A stretch of 64,000 nt of DNA, taken from assembly GCA_029552945.1 (NCBI GenBank), contig JAKPDD010000017.1, forward strand, positions 1 to 64,000. The letters are read 5' to 3'. Positions 10,163-21,571 of the stretch are shown one piece after another; position 1 is the first letter of the stretch, and every line of letters starts with the position of its first letter. The position numbers were made by a program, and so were the translations under genes. This stretch comes from Spirochaetota bacterium. Lineage in GTDB: Bacteria > Spirochaetota > GWB1-36-13 > JAKPDD01. The notes beneath the pieces are model-generated. The model made no database searches, was not told where the DNA came from, and was given only the letters and a program-made list of their open reading frames with translations.

Positions 10163-10654
10163 TTATATATATTTTTTTATAACTTCTCTTAATTTATCTC
10201 TTGTTAAAGTAGGGTCTTCTACTATTAATTTTGATCCACTTATTATGTCTATAAACCCGAGTTCATTTGGATATCTTGGTACAATATGTAAATGCAAATG
10301 GCTTATACTTGCACCAGAAAATTTCCCTATATTGTAACCTATATTAAAGCTTTGAGAATTATATTCCTTTTCGAGAAGATCCATTATCTTTTTTGTATAG
10401 TATGTTATGTTTTTTTCTTCATTATCATTTAATTCTCTTATATCCTCTATGTGCCTATTTGGTAATATCATTATATGTCCTGGATTGTAAGGGTATAGAT
10501 TCAACATTATTGATATTAGAGCATTTTTGTATATAGTAAGATCTTTTTCTATACAACTTCCTTTTATTATTTCACATAAAATACAGTGGTTTATATTCTT
10601 CTTGTTTTTAAGATATGGTATCTTGTTTATTGGGAATAGGTTTTTCCATTTCAT
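10163..10654 (-). CDS. HIT-family nucleotide-binding protein
   Basis: SHLHLHIVPRY (HxHxHxx). Confidence 0.9.
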   Translation of the reverse strand: MKWKNLFPINKIPYLKNKKNINHCILCEIIKGSCIEKDLTIYKNALISIMLNLYPYNPGHIMILPNRHIEDIRELNDNEEKNITYYTKKIMDLLEKEYNSQSFNIGYNIGKFSGASISHLHLHIVPRYPNELGFIDIISGSKLIVEDPTLTRDKLREVIKKYI

Positions 10655-10783
10655 ATATGTTTTATCTTTTAGGTTTTGGTTAAAGAAAATTTATAAAATT
10701 TTTATAATAAAATTTTAAAATCTGCAAGAAAGTTAAAATAAATATTGTTAAATTTTATCTATACAACAATAGAGGAGAAAGCT

Positions 10784-10948
10784 ATGCATGTAATAAGTGA
10801 TGCTTGTATAAACTGTGGTGCTTGTGCAGGTGTTTGTCCTGTTCAGGCTATAAGTGCTGGTGGAAGCCAGTATGTAATAAGTGATGCTTGTATAGACTGT
10901 GGTGCTTGTGTATCTGTTTGTCCAGTAGGTGCTATTTCAGCAAAATAG
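10784..10948 (+). CDS. 2[4Fe-4S] ferredoxin
   Basis: Two CxxCxxCxxxCP motifs; ATG 10784 preceded by GAGGAG. Confidence 0.93.
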   Translation: MHVISDACINCGACAGVCPVQAISAGGSQYVISDACIDCGACVSVCPVGAISAK

Positions 10949-10967
10949 TTTTTACAGTTTTTATAAA

Positions 10968-10997
10968 AACACAGGGTCTTCCTGTGTTGTTTTTTTA
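10968..10997 (+). terminator. Rho-independent terminator
   Basis: AACACAGG-GTCTT-CCTGTGTT followed by T-run. Confidence 0.75.
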
Positions 10998-11013
10998 TTT
11001 TTAGGAGACTTTT

Positions 11014-13416
11014 ATGGAGATATTTGATATTCCTTTTGAGGATGAGCTTAAAGAAAATTATTTGACATATGCAATGAGTGTAATAATAGGGAGGGCTATA
11101 CCTGACCTAAGAGATGGTCTTAAGCCAGTACATAGGAGAATAGTATATTCTATGTATAACAGTGGTCTTAAGGCTAACCAGAAGACAAGAAAATCAGCTA
11201 AGGTAGTAGGTGAGGTTTTAGGTAATTTTCACCCTCATGGGGATGCTCCTGTTTATGAAGCTATAGTAAGGATGGCTCAAGACTTTGCTCAAAGGTATCC
11301 CCTTATAATAGGACAGGGTAATTTTGGTTCTATAGATGGTGATCCACCAGCTGCAATGAGGTATACTGAGTGTAAGCTATCGAAAATAGCAGAGGAACTT
11401 ATTAAAGATATTGATAAAAATACTGTTGACTTTATTCCGAACTATGATAATACTACTGTGGAACCAATTGTATTGCCAGCAAGTTTTCCTAATATACTTG
11501 TTAACGGGGCTGTTGGTATTGCTGTTGGTGTTTCAACAAGTATCCCACCTCATAACATTGTAGAGGTTGTTAGGGGGGTAAAAGCATATATAGATAATCC
11601 AGATATAACAATAGATGAAATTATTAATAAATATATTAAGGCACCAGACTTTCCTACTGGCGGATATATAGTTGGGTATGATAATATAACCAAGATTTAT
11701 AAAACTGGGAAGGGAAGTTTTCAGATAAGGGGCAAGGTTTTAATTGAAGATAGAGATGATAGAACTAATATAGTTATTACAGAAATACCTTATTCTATAA
11801 AGAAGTCTGACCTGATAGCTAAAATAAAGGAACTTCTTGAGACTGAAAAAATAAAAGGAGTTTCATTTTTAAGAGATGAGTCTAACAAAGAGGGAATAAG
11901 AATTGTTTTAGGACTTAAGAAAGGAACAGTGCCTAATATTATTATAAACCAATTATACCATCATACACCTTTACAAATTACATTTAATGTTAACATGCTT
12001 GCTATATTGGATAAAAAACCTATACTTTTTAACCTTAAAGATATAATAAGAGAGTTTGTAGCATTTAGAAAAAGTGTTATAATAAGAAGAACACAGTATG
12101 ATCTTAAAAATGCTGAATCAAGGCTTCATATTGTTGAGGGTCTTTTAAAAGCTATAGATAATCTTGATGAAGTAATAAAAATAATAAGAGGTAGCCAGTC
12201 TGTAAAGGATGCAAAAGATAATCTTATAAAAAGGTTTGATTTATCCGAAATACAGGCCCAAGCTATACTAGACTTAAAATTGCAAAAATTGACAGCACTG
12301 GAAAGGCTTTCTCTTGAAAAAGAATATGATGATCTTTTAAAACAGATAAAGTCTTTTAAAGATATATTATCAAGCGATTCTCTACAGTATAAAATAATAA
12401 AAGATGAACTTACTTATATTGAAGAGACATATAAGGATGAGAGAAGAACTAAAATATTACACAGTGTTGATAAAATAGATGATGAGGACCTTATAAAACC
12501 AGAAGATTGTGTTGTTGTAATATCAAACTCTGGGATGATAAAAAGGATGCCGATTACGCTTTTCAGGTCTCAAAGGAGGGGAGGAACAGGAAAAAGTGGT
12601 GCTAAAACAGGGACAGATGATTTTATTAAACACTTTATTATTACAAACACTCACGATTATATTATGTTTTTTACAAATTTTGGTAAAGTTTATTACATTA
12701 AAGTGTATGAAATACCGGATGCAAGCCTCTTATCAAGAGGTGTAAGTATAAAAACATTTATAAACATTGAAGATAATGAACATGTTCAATCTTATCTTGG
12801 TATTAAGGAGTTCAGTGATAAAGATTATGTTATGTTAGCTACTAAATATGGTAAAGTTAAGAAAACCAGCCTTGATGAGTTTATAAATGCTAAAAGAAGG
12901 GGTATAACTGCTGTAACTCTTGTTGACGGAGATGAACTGGTTGCTGCTATAAAGACAGATAATAAGAGCGAGGTATTTTTAGCAACTTCTCATGGTAAGG
13001 GTCTTAGATTCAGTGAGGAAGAGGTAAGACCTATGGGAAGAAGTGCTGCAGGTGTTACAGGTATAAAACTTAAAGAAAATGATTTTGTTATTGGTATGTT
13101 AAGTGTAGAAAAAGAAAAATCTATACTTGCTGTTACTGAAAATGGTTTTGGAAAGAGAGTTGATTTTGAAGAGTTTACTTCTCATGGAAGAGCTACTGGG
13201 GGCCAGATTTATTACAATATTAATAATAAGACAGGTAGGGTTGTATCTATAATATCATGCAAAGATGATACTGAGCTTATGATTATAACAAGGTCTGGTA
13301 TGGTTATTAGGGTTGAGACTAAAGAGATAAGGATAATGGGAAGAAATACTATGGGAAGTAGAATAATAAAATTAAAAGAGGGCGATACTGTAATAGATAT
13401 AGATGTTATTGATTAA
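11014..13416 (+). CDS. gyrA: DNA gyrase subunit A
   Basis: [42 protein letters not shown]; GyrA-box-like QRRGGTG. Confidence 0.95.
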   Translation: MEIFDIPFEDELKENYLTYAMSVIIGRAIPDLRDGLKPVHRRIVYSMYNSGLKANQKTRKSAKVVGEVLGNFHPHGDAPVYEAIVRMAQDFAQRYPLIIGQGNFGSIDGDPPAAMRYTECKLSKIAEELIKDIDKNTVDFIPNYDNTTVEPIVLPASFPNILVNGAVGIAVGVSTSIPPHNIVEVVRGVKAYIDNPDITIDEIINKYIKAPDFPTGGYIVGYDNITKIYKTGKGSFQIRGKVLIEDRDDRTNIVITEIPYSIKKSDLIAKIKELLETEKIKGVSFLRDESNKEGIRIVLGLKKGTVPNIIINQLYHHTPLQITFNVNMLAILDKKPILFNLKDIIREFVAFRKSVIIRRTQYDLKNAESRLHIVEGLLKAIDNLDEVIKIIRGSQSVKDAKDNLIKRFDLSEIQAQAILDLKLQKLTALERLSLEKEYDDLLKQIKSFKDILSSDSLQYKIIKDELTYIEETYKDERRTKILHSVDKIDDEDLIKPEDCVVVISNSGMIKRMPITLFRSQRRGGTGKSGAKTGTDDFIKHFIITNTHDYIMFFTNFGKVYYIKVYEIPDASLLSRGVSIKTFINIEDNEHVQSYLGIKEFSDKDYVMLATKYGKVKKTSLDEFINAKRRGITAVTLVDGDELVAAIKTDNKSEVFLATSHGKGLRFSEEEVRPMGRSAAGVTGIKLKENDFVIGMLSVEKEKSILAVTENGFGKRVDFEEFTSHGRATGGQIYYNINNKTGRVVSIISCKDDTELMIITRSGMVIRVETKEIRIMGRNTMGSRIIKLKEGDTVIDIDVID

Positions 13417-13471
13417 TTATTATAAATTTTAGAATTTACTTAAATTAAAATTTTAGTAACTGGGGCTAAGC

Positions 13472-14362
13472 TTGAACAAGAAAAAAACGCTAGGAAAAGG
13501 ACTTGCTGCATTAATTAATGATTTGCCTGATGAGTTTATTTCGGAATCAGATATCTCTGATATTCAGGATATACCTATAAGTAAAATTAAGGAGAATCCA
13601 TATCAGCCAAGAAAAAGTTTTAATGAAGAAAAAATACGGGAACTTGCCGAATCTATAAAAGAGAATGGTATAATTCAACCTCTTGTGGTAAGACCCAAAG
13701 ATAGTTATTATCAAATTGTTGTTGGTGAGAGAAGGTTTAGAGCTGCAAAACTTGCAAATCTTATGACTGTGCCATGTCTTATAAAAGATGTGAATGATGA
13801 AAAGATGGCTGAAATAGCACTTATTGAAAACCTTCAAAGAGAGGATCTTAATCCACTTGAAGTTGCTTTTTCTTATAATAGACTTATAACAGACTTTGGT
13901 TTGACCCATGAACAGCTTAGCCAGAGAGTAGGTAAAAGCAGGGTAGCTATAACAAATACACTAAGATTACTTAAACTACCAGAAAAGGTTCAGCAGGATA
14001 TAATAAATGGAATTATAACTGAAGGCCATGCAAGAGTCCTTTTGTCACTTGAGGAAATTGATAAAATATTGTTTGCAAGAGATATTATTGTTAACAAAGG
14101 TCTTTCTGTGAGAGAGACAGAGGAACTGGTAAAAAATATTAAAGATAAAGATGTTTTGAAAAAAGAGGATAAGAAAGAGTATTACAAAGACCCAAATATT
14201 TTGAGTATAGAGGAAAATTTGACACGTATTTTTGGAACTAAAGTTGTTATAAAAAACAACAAAAAGAATAAAGGTAAAATAGAGATTGAGTATTACAGTA
14301 AGGAAGAGTTTGAGAGAATAAAGTCAATACTTGAAGGTTCAAACCAAAGGATCTGGATATAA
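13472..14362 (+). CDS. parB: Chromosome partitioning protein ParB
   Basis: LGKGLAALI, NPYQPRKSF, GERRFRAAKLA, IALIENLQREDLNPLE; TTG start. Confidence 0.94.
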   Translation: MNKKKTLGKGLAALINDLPDEFISESDISDIQDIPISKIKENPYQPRKSFNEEKIRELAESIKENGIIQPLVVRPKDSYYQIVVGERRFRAAKLANLMTVPCLIKDVNDEKMAEIALIENLQREDLNPLEVAFSYNRLITDFGLTHEQLSQRVGKSRVAITNTLRLLKLPEKVQQDIINGIITEGHARVLLSLEEIDKILFARDIIVNKGLSVRETEELVKNIKDKDVLKKEDKKEYYKDPNILSIEENLTRIFGTKVVIKNNKKNKGKIEIEYYSKEEFERIKSILEGSNQRIWI

Positions 14363-14363
14363 A

Positions 14364-15605
14364 TTGAGGAAGATAAAGTTTTTAAAAATTTTTAAAATAG
14401 AAAAATATATAACTTCGACTTTACTAAAAAACTTTTTTGTATCATCAATATTTTTTCTTGGTATTTACCTTTTTTCGAATATTTTAGCTGAACTCCCATC
14501 TCTTCTTAAAAGAGCAGATTATAATGAATATATAACGTTTAATAATATTATGCGTTATTATATTTTAAAAATTCCAGAGTATTTTTTCACAGTTGTTCCA
14601 TTTGCTTTTTTATTTGCAACATCATATACTTTAGGAAGATTTTATAGAAATAATGAGATTATAGCCTTCATCTCTTCTGGTTTAAGTATAACAAGAATAA
14701 CATTTGCAGTTGTGATTATTGCTTTTATTCTAAGCGTGGCATTAATGTTTTTAAACTTTAATATAATACCAAATTATAACTATAATTCTGCTCTTGTTGA
14801 GGAGAAACTTTATAGAAAGGTAAGGATAGAAGATGAAGATAGAATTCAGAGTTATGGTGATAATGGTATAAATTATTTTGCAAGAATATTCAACTCCAGG
14901 GAAAAGGTTTTTATAGGTATATTGATACTTAAATCATCAGAGCAAAGCCTGGATGTTAGAAATATAAGTAGAATAAAAGTCGAAGATATTGAAAGTTTGT
15001 CTATAGATGAACAGATAAAAAAAATAACTGCACAGGTTGAGTATTCATTTTCTAATAGTTTTCCCTATCTTTGGGGTATTAAGGCCAGTAAAATGAAATG
15101 GGATGATTCTTCTGAGAAGTGGATTGCAACTGATGGAATTTACTGGGAGTGGGATAACAACGGTAATATAATTAAAATTGAGCAATTTGATGTTAAAATT
15201 CTTGAGAATATAAATGAAAAACCATCTTTTTTTGCAAAGGATACAAAAAATATAAAAGAAATGACAATAAAAGAATGTTTTGACCATATAGAAAAACTTA
15301 AAAAGTCAAAACAACCTTACAAAAAAGACCTTGTTGAGGTTTATTCTGAAAAATACTCAAAACCTTTTAGTATTTTCATACTAGCACTACTTGCCACATC
15401 AATTGGGAAGGCTTTTTCAAGAAAAAATCTTCTAATTATGACACTTTTAATTTCTTTTCTTATTGCTTTGGTATACTATTTGCTTATAAATATTGGTATT
15501 TCAATAGGCAAAGAGGGTATTTTACCACCATTATTAGCTTCTTTTAGTGGCAACCTATTAAGTATTATAATTTTCTTTTATCTTAGGCACAAACAGCTCA
15601 CATAA
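14364..15605 (+). CDS. LptF/LptG (YjgP/YjgQ) family permease
   Basis: N-terminal TM topology ending in LRHKQ; in-frame TTG at 14364 directly after the parB stop is the likely start (listed start 14331 lies inside parB). Confidence 0.8.
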   Translation: MRKIKFLKIFKIEKYITSTLLKNFFVSSIFFLGIYLFSNILAELPSLLKRADYNEYITFNNIMRYYILKIPEYFFTVVPFAFLFATSYTLGRFYRNNEIIAFISSGLSITRITFAVVIIAFILSVALMFLNFNIIPNYNYNSALVEEKLYRKVRIEDEDRIQSYGDNGINYFARIFNSREKVFIGILILKSSEQSLDVRNISRIKVEDIESLSIDEQIKKITAQVEYSFSNSFPYLWGIKASKMKWDDSSEKWIATDGIYWEWDNNGNIIKIEQFDVKILENINEKPSFFAKDTKNIKEMTIKECFDHIEKLKKSKQPYKKDLVEVYSEKYSKPFSIFILALLATSIGKAFSRKNLLIMTLLISFLIALVYYLLINIGISIGKEGILPPLLASFSGNLLSIIIFFYLRHKQLT

Positions 15606-15657
15606 TTGGCATACTTATTGCTAATAAATTATTATCTATTTTTCAGGAGGTAAATCT

Positions 15658-16008
15658 ATGGCAAAAATAGAGGTTTTGAATTCTCTTGAACAGAACAGAA
15701 ATGATTTTGTTCCTATGGACCAGGTTGAAGAGGCTATTAATCTTTGTGCTGAAAATACAAGAAATAGGATAAAAAGATTATGGCAAGCTCTGGATGTTAC
15801 AAGGGATAAGGTTTTTAGTAATCATAATTTGAAGCAGGCTCTGTTATATTTTAATCTTGGTGAAGAATATTTAAAGGAAGGAATAACTGATTTTGCTAAA
15901 ACTTGTCTTGAAATTTCAGCCAACTTATTGGAAGAAGAGTCAAAATTATACAATTCAGTTGTTAATATCTTACAAAAAATAGATTCTTTAGAGATAAGAT
16001 TAAACTAG
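15658..16008 (+). CDS. Small helical hypothetical protein
   Basis: 116 aa, GGAGG SD upstream, followed by terminator. Confidence 0.65.
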   Translation: MAKIEVLNSLEQNRNDFVPMDQVEEAINLCAENTRNRIKRLWQALDVTRDKVFSNHNLKQALLYFNLGEEYLKEGITDFAKTCLEISANLLEEESKLYNSVVNILQKIDSLEIRLN

Positions 16009-16015
16009 ACTAGTT

Positions 16016-16044
16016 TAAAAACAGCCTTTCGGGCTGTTTTTTAT
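16016..16044 (+). terminator. Rho-independent terminator
   Basis: AAAACAGCC-TTTC-GGGCTGTTTTTT. Confidence 0.88.
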
Positions 16045-16225
16045 ATAAAAATAAAAAAAAAATTGATTTTTATTTTTTTATGTTATTATTAGTAGTATAC
16101 TTATTTAATTAATAAAATTTGTTATAAATACTTGATAAAATATATAAGTTTGATTGTAATTAATTGTAATTTTAAAATATAAAAATATTTTAAGGAGGAC
16201 TTTTATGACGAGAAGGGGGTGCTTC

Positions 16226-18148
16226 ATGAAAAAATTATTAACAAATCTTTCTATTTTCTTATTCTTATACTCTTCTTTTTTTATTGGTGGTTGCCAGAAA
16301 AAAGGGGTTGAAATATCTGATGTAAAAAGGGAGCAAAAAGTTGTAGCAACATTTGTATTGGGAAAGGTTGCCAAAAAGTTAAATAATGGCGAATGGGATA
16401 TAGTTAAAGTTGGCGACACTATAGGTTCAAAAGAAGTTGTTAAACTTTCGGAAAAATCACGGCTTGTACTTCAGACAGAAACTGGTTCTGTTATAACACT
16501 TACTGATGAGGCAGAAGTTTCAATTAATTCTATATTGAATCCTTCAAGTGGTGATGAAAATACAGAAGTTAAATTAAGTGAAGGGAAGGCAGTTGTTAAC
16601 CCGAGAGATATAAAAGGTTTGTCTAACTCGAGTTTTTCAGTAAGAACACCGGCAATGGTTGCGGGTGTAAGAGGTACAGTATTCAGTATTGAGTACAAAG
16701 AAGGTAAGTCAAAGGTTATGGTAAAAGAGGGTAAAGTTGCAGTTAAACCAGCAATAAAGGTTGAAGAAAGTAAACAGGAAAAATTACCAGAGATTGAGGT
16801 AACAGAGGGTCAAAAAACTGTAATTAATAAGGATGATGTAAAAGAATTAGAAAAAAAGTTAGAAGAGGGTAAAGTAGAGGTAAATGAAATTACGTCAATC
16901 TCAAAAGTTGATAATATTGTAGATGAAACAGAAAAAAAGATGCTTGAGGATGATGCAAAGCAAATAGTTAAGTTTGATAATATCAAATTTGATGAAAATT
17001 CAGGTAGTGTTGTAAAAGAGGACCTATATTTTGTTACTGTTATTGCTGTTGGTTCTGATATATATATAAATGGAGAGATGAAAGCAAAAGATTATTTATC
17101 AGCTTCTTATCCAAAGGGTAAAATTTTAATAGAGATAAAACAGGATCAAAATATTGTTATGTCAAAAGAGGTTGAACTTAATTCTGATATTACAGTAGAT
17201 TATACACCTGTTGAAAAGATGAAGGAAGAAATAAATAAAACAATAGAAAATAAGGAACTTAGTCCTCTATATAAACTTAATTTAGGTGACAGTAATGTAT
17301 ATATAGCATCAGATAATGTTATTGGTCTTACAGAATCAAAAGTTATTTTTACAGATAACAAGAAGACTATAAAAGAGGTTTTTTATGATAGTAAAGTAAA
17401 ACCGTTTATTACCAATAAAGCAGTATTTACATATGAAGGTGGAAATGTTGCGGTTTACTCTTCAGAAGGTAATATGATAAACAAAATTAAATTAGGAACA
17501 ATAATATTCCCTACAGACTTTGTTTTTAGTAATGGAATCGCATATCTTTACGATTCAACAGGAAAGGTTATAGGAGTAAATACAAAGGGCCAAAAAGTAT
17601 TTGAAGAAAAAGTAAGAGGTTCTATAAGTGGAATAGGAGTAAGTAATAATTATGTAGTTATAGCAACAGTATCTAATGTTTACATTGTTGAGAATGGAAA
17701 AATAATTTCTGAGTTTGGTGTTGATTCTTCATCAAAAATAATAAACAAAGTATCTGTTATTGGAGACACTAAAAAGATGGTTATAGTACCACAGGATAAT
17801 AATATTATCTCTTTAAGAGACTTAAGCGGTAATATCTTGAAAAAGATATCTGCTGTACCTGGAGATATTGAAACTATAAATAATGATGTATTTGCGGTAA
17901 CATATTCTAATAAAGTTGTTTTCTATAACCTTGATGGTTCAAAAATAAAAGAGATAAAAGTTCAACCTAAAATGTATTTTATTGTTAACGGTTATGTATA
18001 TACATGGAGTGAGAAAAAAATATTCAGATATGGAATTGATTCAGAAAAAACAAGAGAAATGCCAGAAGATGTATTAAGTGTATCTCTCTACAATAATAAG
18101 ATGGTAGTATATACTAGAGGTGGAAATATTTATCATATTGACTTTTAG
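16226..18148 (+). CDS. FecR-domain lipoprotein with C-terminal beta-propeller-like repeats
   Basis: Lipobox-like FFIGGC; FecR core VRTPAMVAGVRGTVFSIEYKEGKSKVMVKEGKVAV; start at MKKLL more likely than 16205. Confidence 0.82.
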   Translation: MKKLLTNLSIFLFLYSSFFIGGCQKKGVEISDVKREQKVVATFVLGKVAKKLNNGEWDIVKVGDTIGSKEVVKLSEKSRLVLQTETGSVITLTDEAEVSINSILNPSSGDENTEVKLSEGKAVVNPRDIKGLSNSSFSVRTPAMVAGVRGTVFSIEYKEGKSKVMVKEGKVAVKPAIKVEESKQEKLPEIEVTEGQKTVINKDDVKELEKKLEEGKVEVNEITSISKVDNIVDETEKKMLEDDAKQIVKFDNIKFDENSGSVVKEDLYFVTVIAVGSDIYINGEMKAKDYLSASYPKGKILIEIKQDQNIVMSKEVELNSDITVDYTPVEKMKEEINKTIENKELSPLYKLNLGDSNVYIASDNVIGLTESKVIFTDNKKTIKEVFYDSKVKPFITNKAVFTYEGGNVAVYSSEGNMINKIKLGTIIFPTDFVFSNGIAYLYDSTGKVIGVNTKGQKVFEEKVRGSISGIGVSNNYVVIATVSNVYIVENGKIISEFGVDSSSKIINKVSVIGDTKKMVIVPQDNNIISLRDLSGNILKKISAVPGDIETINNDVFAVTYSNKVVFYNLDGSKIKEIKVQPKMYFIVNGYVYTWSEKKIFRYGIDSEKTREMPEDVLSVSLYNNKMVVYTRGGNIYHIDF

Positions 18149-18179
18149 ATAAGAATAAATATATTTTAAGATTGTTTTC

Positions 18180-18209
18180 CCCCTCTCTTTCAAAGAGAGG
18201 GGTTTTTAA
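18180..18209 (+). terminator. Rho-independent terminator
   Basis: CCCCTCTCTTTCAAAGAGAGGGGTTTTT. Confidence 0.9.
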
Positions 18210-18220
18210 TAGGATGATTT

Positions 18221-19171
18221 ATGCATCTTAAACCTATTATATATTATTACAATAGGTTCCTTCGAGACTTTAATATAAGTGAATCGGTATATGATATTAT
18301 TTTTATTATTATAAATGAAATTCCAATAGTAAATTATTTTTTTGTTATTGTTTCTCAAAAATATTCTAGTGCTCATTTAAATATGCTATTAGCTTTTATC
18401 ACATCTATATTTATTTTGTATTTTATGCATAATTTTGTTAATAAGCTTGATTTTTATAAAAAATATTTTTTTTATTTTAAAATCTCTACTCAAAAGATTG
18501 AAAAATTATTTAAAATAATTAAAGCTCTTGTTGGTATATCTTTGATTATTATAAGTATAATTATATTTTCCTATATGGGAAAATATGTTTTATCCTATCA
18601 AACTAATCTTGATAAAGATACAATTAAAATAATATATTTTATAGTTACACTTTTAGTACTTGTTTTAGGTTTTTTCTTGCTATTTATTGAAAAGAACTTT
18701 TTTTATATATTTGGTTTTTTCTCATTTATAATTGTTATATTACTCTGGTTTTCTTTTTCCTTCTTTCTTGCTTTTAATATTGGTAGTTTAATTGGTGGTG
18801 TTTTGGGAGGTATTGCTGGTTTTTTAGTTTTTTTTATTTCTCCTGTTATTATAGTTGGTTTAGGTATGCTTTTATGGAAAATTTTTGTTAAAAAATTATT
18901 TGATTCTATCAATAATTTTATTTATTTAATGAAAGAAAATAAAAATTATAATTTTTTAAAAAATATTGTTTTATCTATATTAATTTCTTCTATCATTAAT
19001 TTTTATTCTTTAATAATAATTACTACTTTGGCAGGTGTTAATAAAACAAGTTTTTCGATTCTTTTTTATTCCGGTGTTTTGCCTCTAAGAATTATTTTAT
19101 TTTTAACTCCGCCTATAAATGTTTTAAATGTTATAATAATGCTTATTTCATTTATTTTTGTTTTTTATTAA
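18221..19171 (+). CDS. Polytopic membrane protein, unknown
   Basis: Repeated hydrophobic segments. Confidence 0.65.
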   Translation: MHLKPIIYYYNRFLRDFNISESVYDIIFIIINEIPIVNYFFVIVSQKYSSAHLNMLLAFITSIFILYFMHNFVNKLDFYKKYFFYFKISTQKIEKLFKIIKALVGISLIIISIIIFSYMGKYVLSYQTNLDKDTIKIIYFIVTLLVLVLGFFLLFIEKNFFYIFGFFSFIIVILLWFSFSFFLAFNIGSLIGGVLGGIAGFLVFFISPVIIVGLGMLLWKIFVKKLFDSINNFIYLMKENKNYNFLKNIVLSILISSIINFYSLIIITTLAGVNKTSFSILFYSGVLPLRIILFLTPPINVLNVIIMLISFIFVFY

Positions 19172-19220
19172 TTTTACAGAGCTAAATTTTTTTATTCTAT
19201 ATAGTATATAGGAGGTTAAG

Positions 19221-19661
19221 ATGAATAGGAAAAATAGTTTTATTTTTCTTGTAGTGTTATTTATATTCTTTAACTCTGTATTTGCAATTGATGAGTTTAA
19301 TAACTTCAATATTAAAGTTAAAGCAGACCTTAATAATTTTAAGGTTGATATTATTGCTGAGTTTAATGTTAAAGAATCTGTTGTTGATGATCTTATAAAT
19401 AATGTTAAAATGGAACCTGCTGATGTGTATCTTACTTTAAAATTAAAGGAATTAACTAAAAAAGATACTAATGTTATAGTAACAGAGTTTAATAAAAATA
19501 AAGAGAAAGGGTGGGGGGTAATAGCAAAAGAGCTTGGAATAAAACCAGGTTCAAAAGAGTTTCATGAGCTTAAAGCAAAAATTGATCTTATGAAAAATGG
19601 GAAAAGCCCTTTTGAAAAAAAGAAAAAAGATATAAAGAATATTGATAAAAAGAAAAAATAG
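19221..19661 (+). CDS. Secreted hypothetical protein
   Basis: Signal peptide MNRKNSFIFLVVLFIFFNSVFA; Lys-rich C-terminus; GGAGG SD. Confidence 0.65.
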   Translation: MNRKNSFIFLVVLFIFFNSVFAIDEFNNFNIKVKADLNNFKVDIIAEFNVKESVVDDLINNVKMEPADVYLTLKLKELTKKDTNVIVTEFNKNKEKGWGVIAKELGIKPGSKEFHELKAKIDLMKNGKSPFEKKKKDIKNIDKKKK

Positions 19662-19844
19662 TTTTAATATAAAAGGGAAAATTTTTTTGCCATTTTTAAT
19701 TTTATATATAATCCTTGATTAAATCACTAATTATTTTAAGGAATTAAATCTTCTAAATCTTACAATTTTGAATTCTATTTTAATTTCATTTTAAAAAAAT
19801 TTTTTTTATAAATTTATTAACCAGAATATCAGAGTGGGGGAAAA

Positions 19845-21560
19845 ATGAGAAAACTTTTAACAGGTAATGAAGCTATAGCAAGGGGTGCTTATGAAGCTGG
19901 AGTTGAGTTTGCATCTGCGTATCCTGGAACACCAAGTACTGAAATACTCGAAACAATAGCAAAATTATATAAAGACAAAATATACTGTGAGTGGTCTTCT
20001 AATGAAAAGACTGCACTTGAGGCAGGTATTGGTGCCTCTCTTGCTGGTGCAAGGGTAATGGTTACTATGAAACATGTTGGGCTTAATGTTGCAGCAGACC
20101 CATTACTTACTTTATCTTATACTGGAGTAAACGGTGCTCTTGTTATTGTTGTTGCTGATGATCCTGCTATGCACAGTTCTCAAAATGAACAGGACACAAG
20201 ACACTATGCAAGATTTGCAAAAATACCTATTCTTGAGCCATCTGATCCTTCTGAAGCTAAAAAGATGGTAAAACTTGCTGTTAAAATTAGTGAGGAGTTT
20301 GATACTCCTGTAATACTAAGAACAACAACAAGAGTATCACATGTAGAAGGGATAGTTGAGCTTGAGGAGAGATTAGAAAAACAATTAGAGAAAGGTTTTA
20401 AGATAAATAATCAAAAATATGTTATGATCCCTGCATATGCTAAAAAAAGGCATACTTTTGTTGAAGATAGGCTTAAAAAACTTCAGGAATTTTCTGAAAA
20501 ATGTGAATATAATAGAATGGAAATAAACTCAGAAGAGGTAGGAATTATTACAAGCAGTGTTTCATACCTTTACTGTAAAGAGGTTATGAAAGATGCATCA
20601 TACTTAAAGATAGGTTTATCATGGCCATTACCTGTAAATATGATAAAAGAGTTTGCTAAAAAGGTTAAAAAATTATATGTTGTTGAAGAACTTGATAGGT
20701 TTATGGAAGAAAATATAAAGTTGTTGGGAATAGATGTTATTGGTAAGCCAGATAAGTTTATTGAGGGTGAACTTGATCCTGATAAGGTTGATGAGATTCT
20801 TACCGGGCGGCAGATAGTGGTTAAGATGGAAAATGTAAAACCAAGACCACCTGTATTATGTCCTGGGTGTCCTCATAGGTCAGTATTCTGGGTTTTAAAA
20901 AAGTTTAAGTTTATTGTAAACGGTGATATAGGTTGTTATACTCTTGGTACTCTTCCACCGCTTGAAATTTTACACACAACAATATGCATGGGTGCATCGA
21001 TTGGTATGATGCATGGTATGAGTAAAGTTTTGAATGATAAAAAAATAGTGTCAGTAATAGGGGATTCGACTTTTTTTCATACTGGTATAAATAATCTTAT
21101 TTCTGCTGCATATAACAGGTCAAATGGTATAGTTTTTATTCTTGACAATAGGATAACAGCTATGACTGGTGCACAGGATCACCCTGGTACAGGAAAAACA
21201 CTTATGGGTGATGAAACTGTTACAATTTATCCTGAAAAAATTGCTGAGGCTATTGGTGTAAAGGATGTTAAGGTTGTTGATTCATATGATATAAAACAGG
21301 TTGAAGATTCAATAAAAGACAGTTTATCAAGAGAAGGCCTCTCTGTGATAGTTGCAAGGAGAGAGTGTGCTTTAATAGTTAAAAAAGATAAGGCCTATTC
21401 AGTAAACAAAGATTTATGCCGTGCCTGTGGTTTATGTCTTCAAACTGGTTGTCCTGCATTAATAAAAGATAGTGATGGGAAAGTTAGAATAGATGAATCG
21501 CTGTGTAATGGTTGTAGTTTATGTGCAAGAGTTTGCCCTTTTGGTGCAATATCAAGGTAG
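19845..21560 (+). CDS. iorA: Indolepyruvate ferredoxin oxidoreductase alpha subunit
   Basis: GNEAIARGAYEAGVEFASAYPGTPSTEI, CPGCPHRSVFWVL, C-terminal CRACGLC/CNGCSLCARVCP clusters. Confidence 0.94.
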   Translation: MRKLLTGNEAIARGAYEAGVEFASAYPGTPSTEILETIAKLYKDKIYCEWSSNEKTALEAGIGASLAGARVMVTMKHVGLNVAADPLLTLSYTGVNGALVIVVADDPAMHSSQNEQDTRHYARFAKIPILEPSDPSEAKKMVKLAVKISEEFDTPVILRTTTRVSHVEGIVELEERLEKQLEKGFKINNQKYVMIPAYAKKRHTFVEDRLKKLQEFSEKCEYNRMEINSEEVGIITSSVSYLYCKEVMKDASYLKIGLSWPLPVNMIKEFAKKVKKLYVVEELDRFMEENIKLLGIDVIGKPDKFIEGELDPDKVDEILTGRQIVVKMENVKPRPPVLCPGCPHRSVFWVLKKFKFIVNGDIGCYTLGTLPPLEILHTTICMGASIGMMHGMSKVLNDKKIVSVIGDSTFFHTGINNLISAAYNRSNGIVFILDNRITAMTGAQDHPGTGKTLMGDETVTIYPEKIAEAIGVKDVKVVDSYDIKQVEDSIKDSLSREGLSVIVARRECALIVKKDKAYSVNKDLCRACGLCLQTGCPALIKDSDGKVRIDESLCNGCSLCARVCPFGAISR

Positions 21561-21571
21561 GAGAATAAGAC

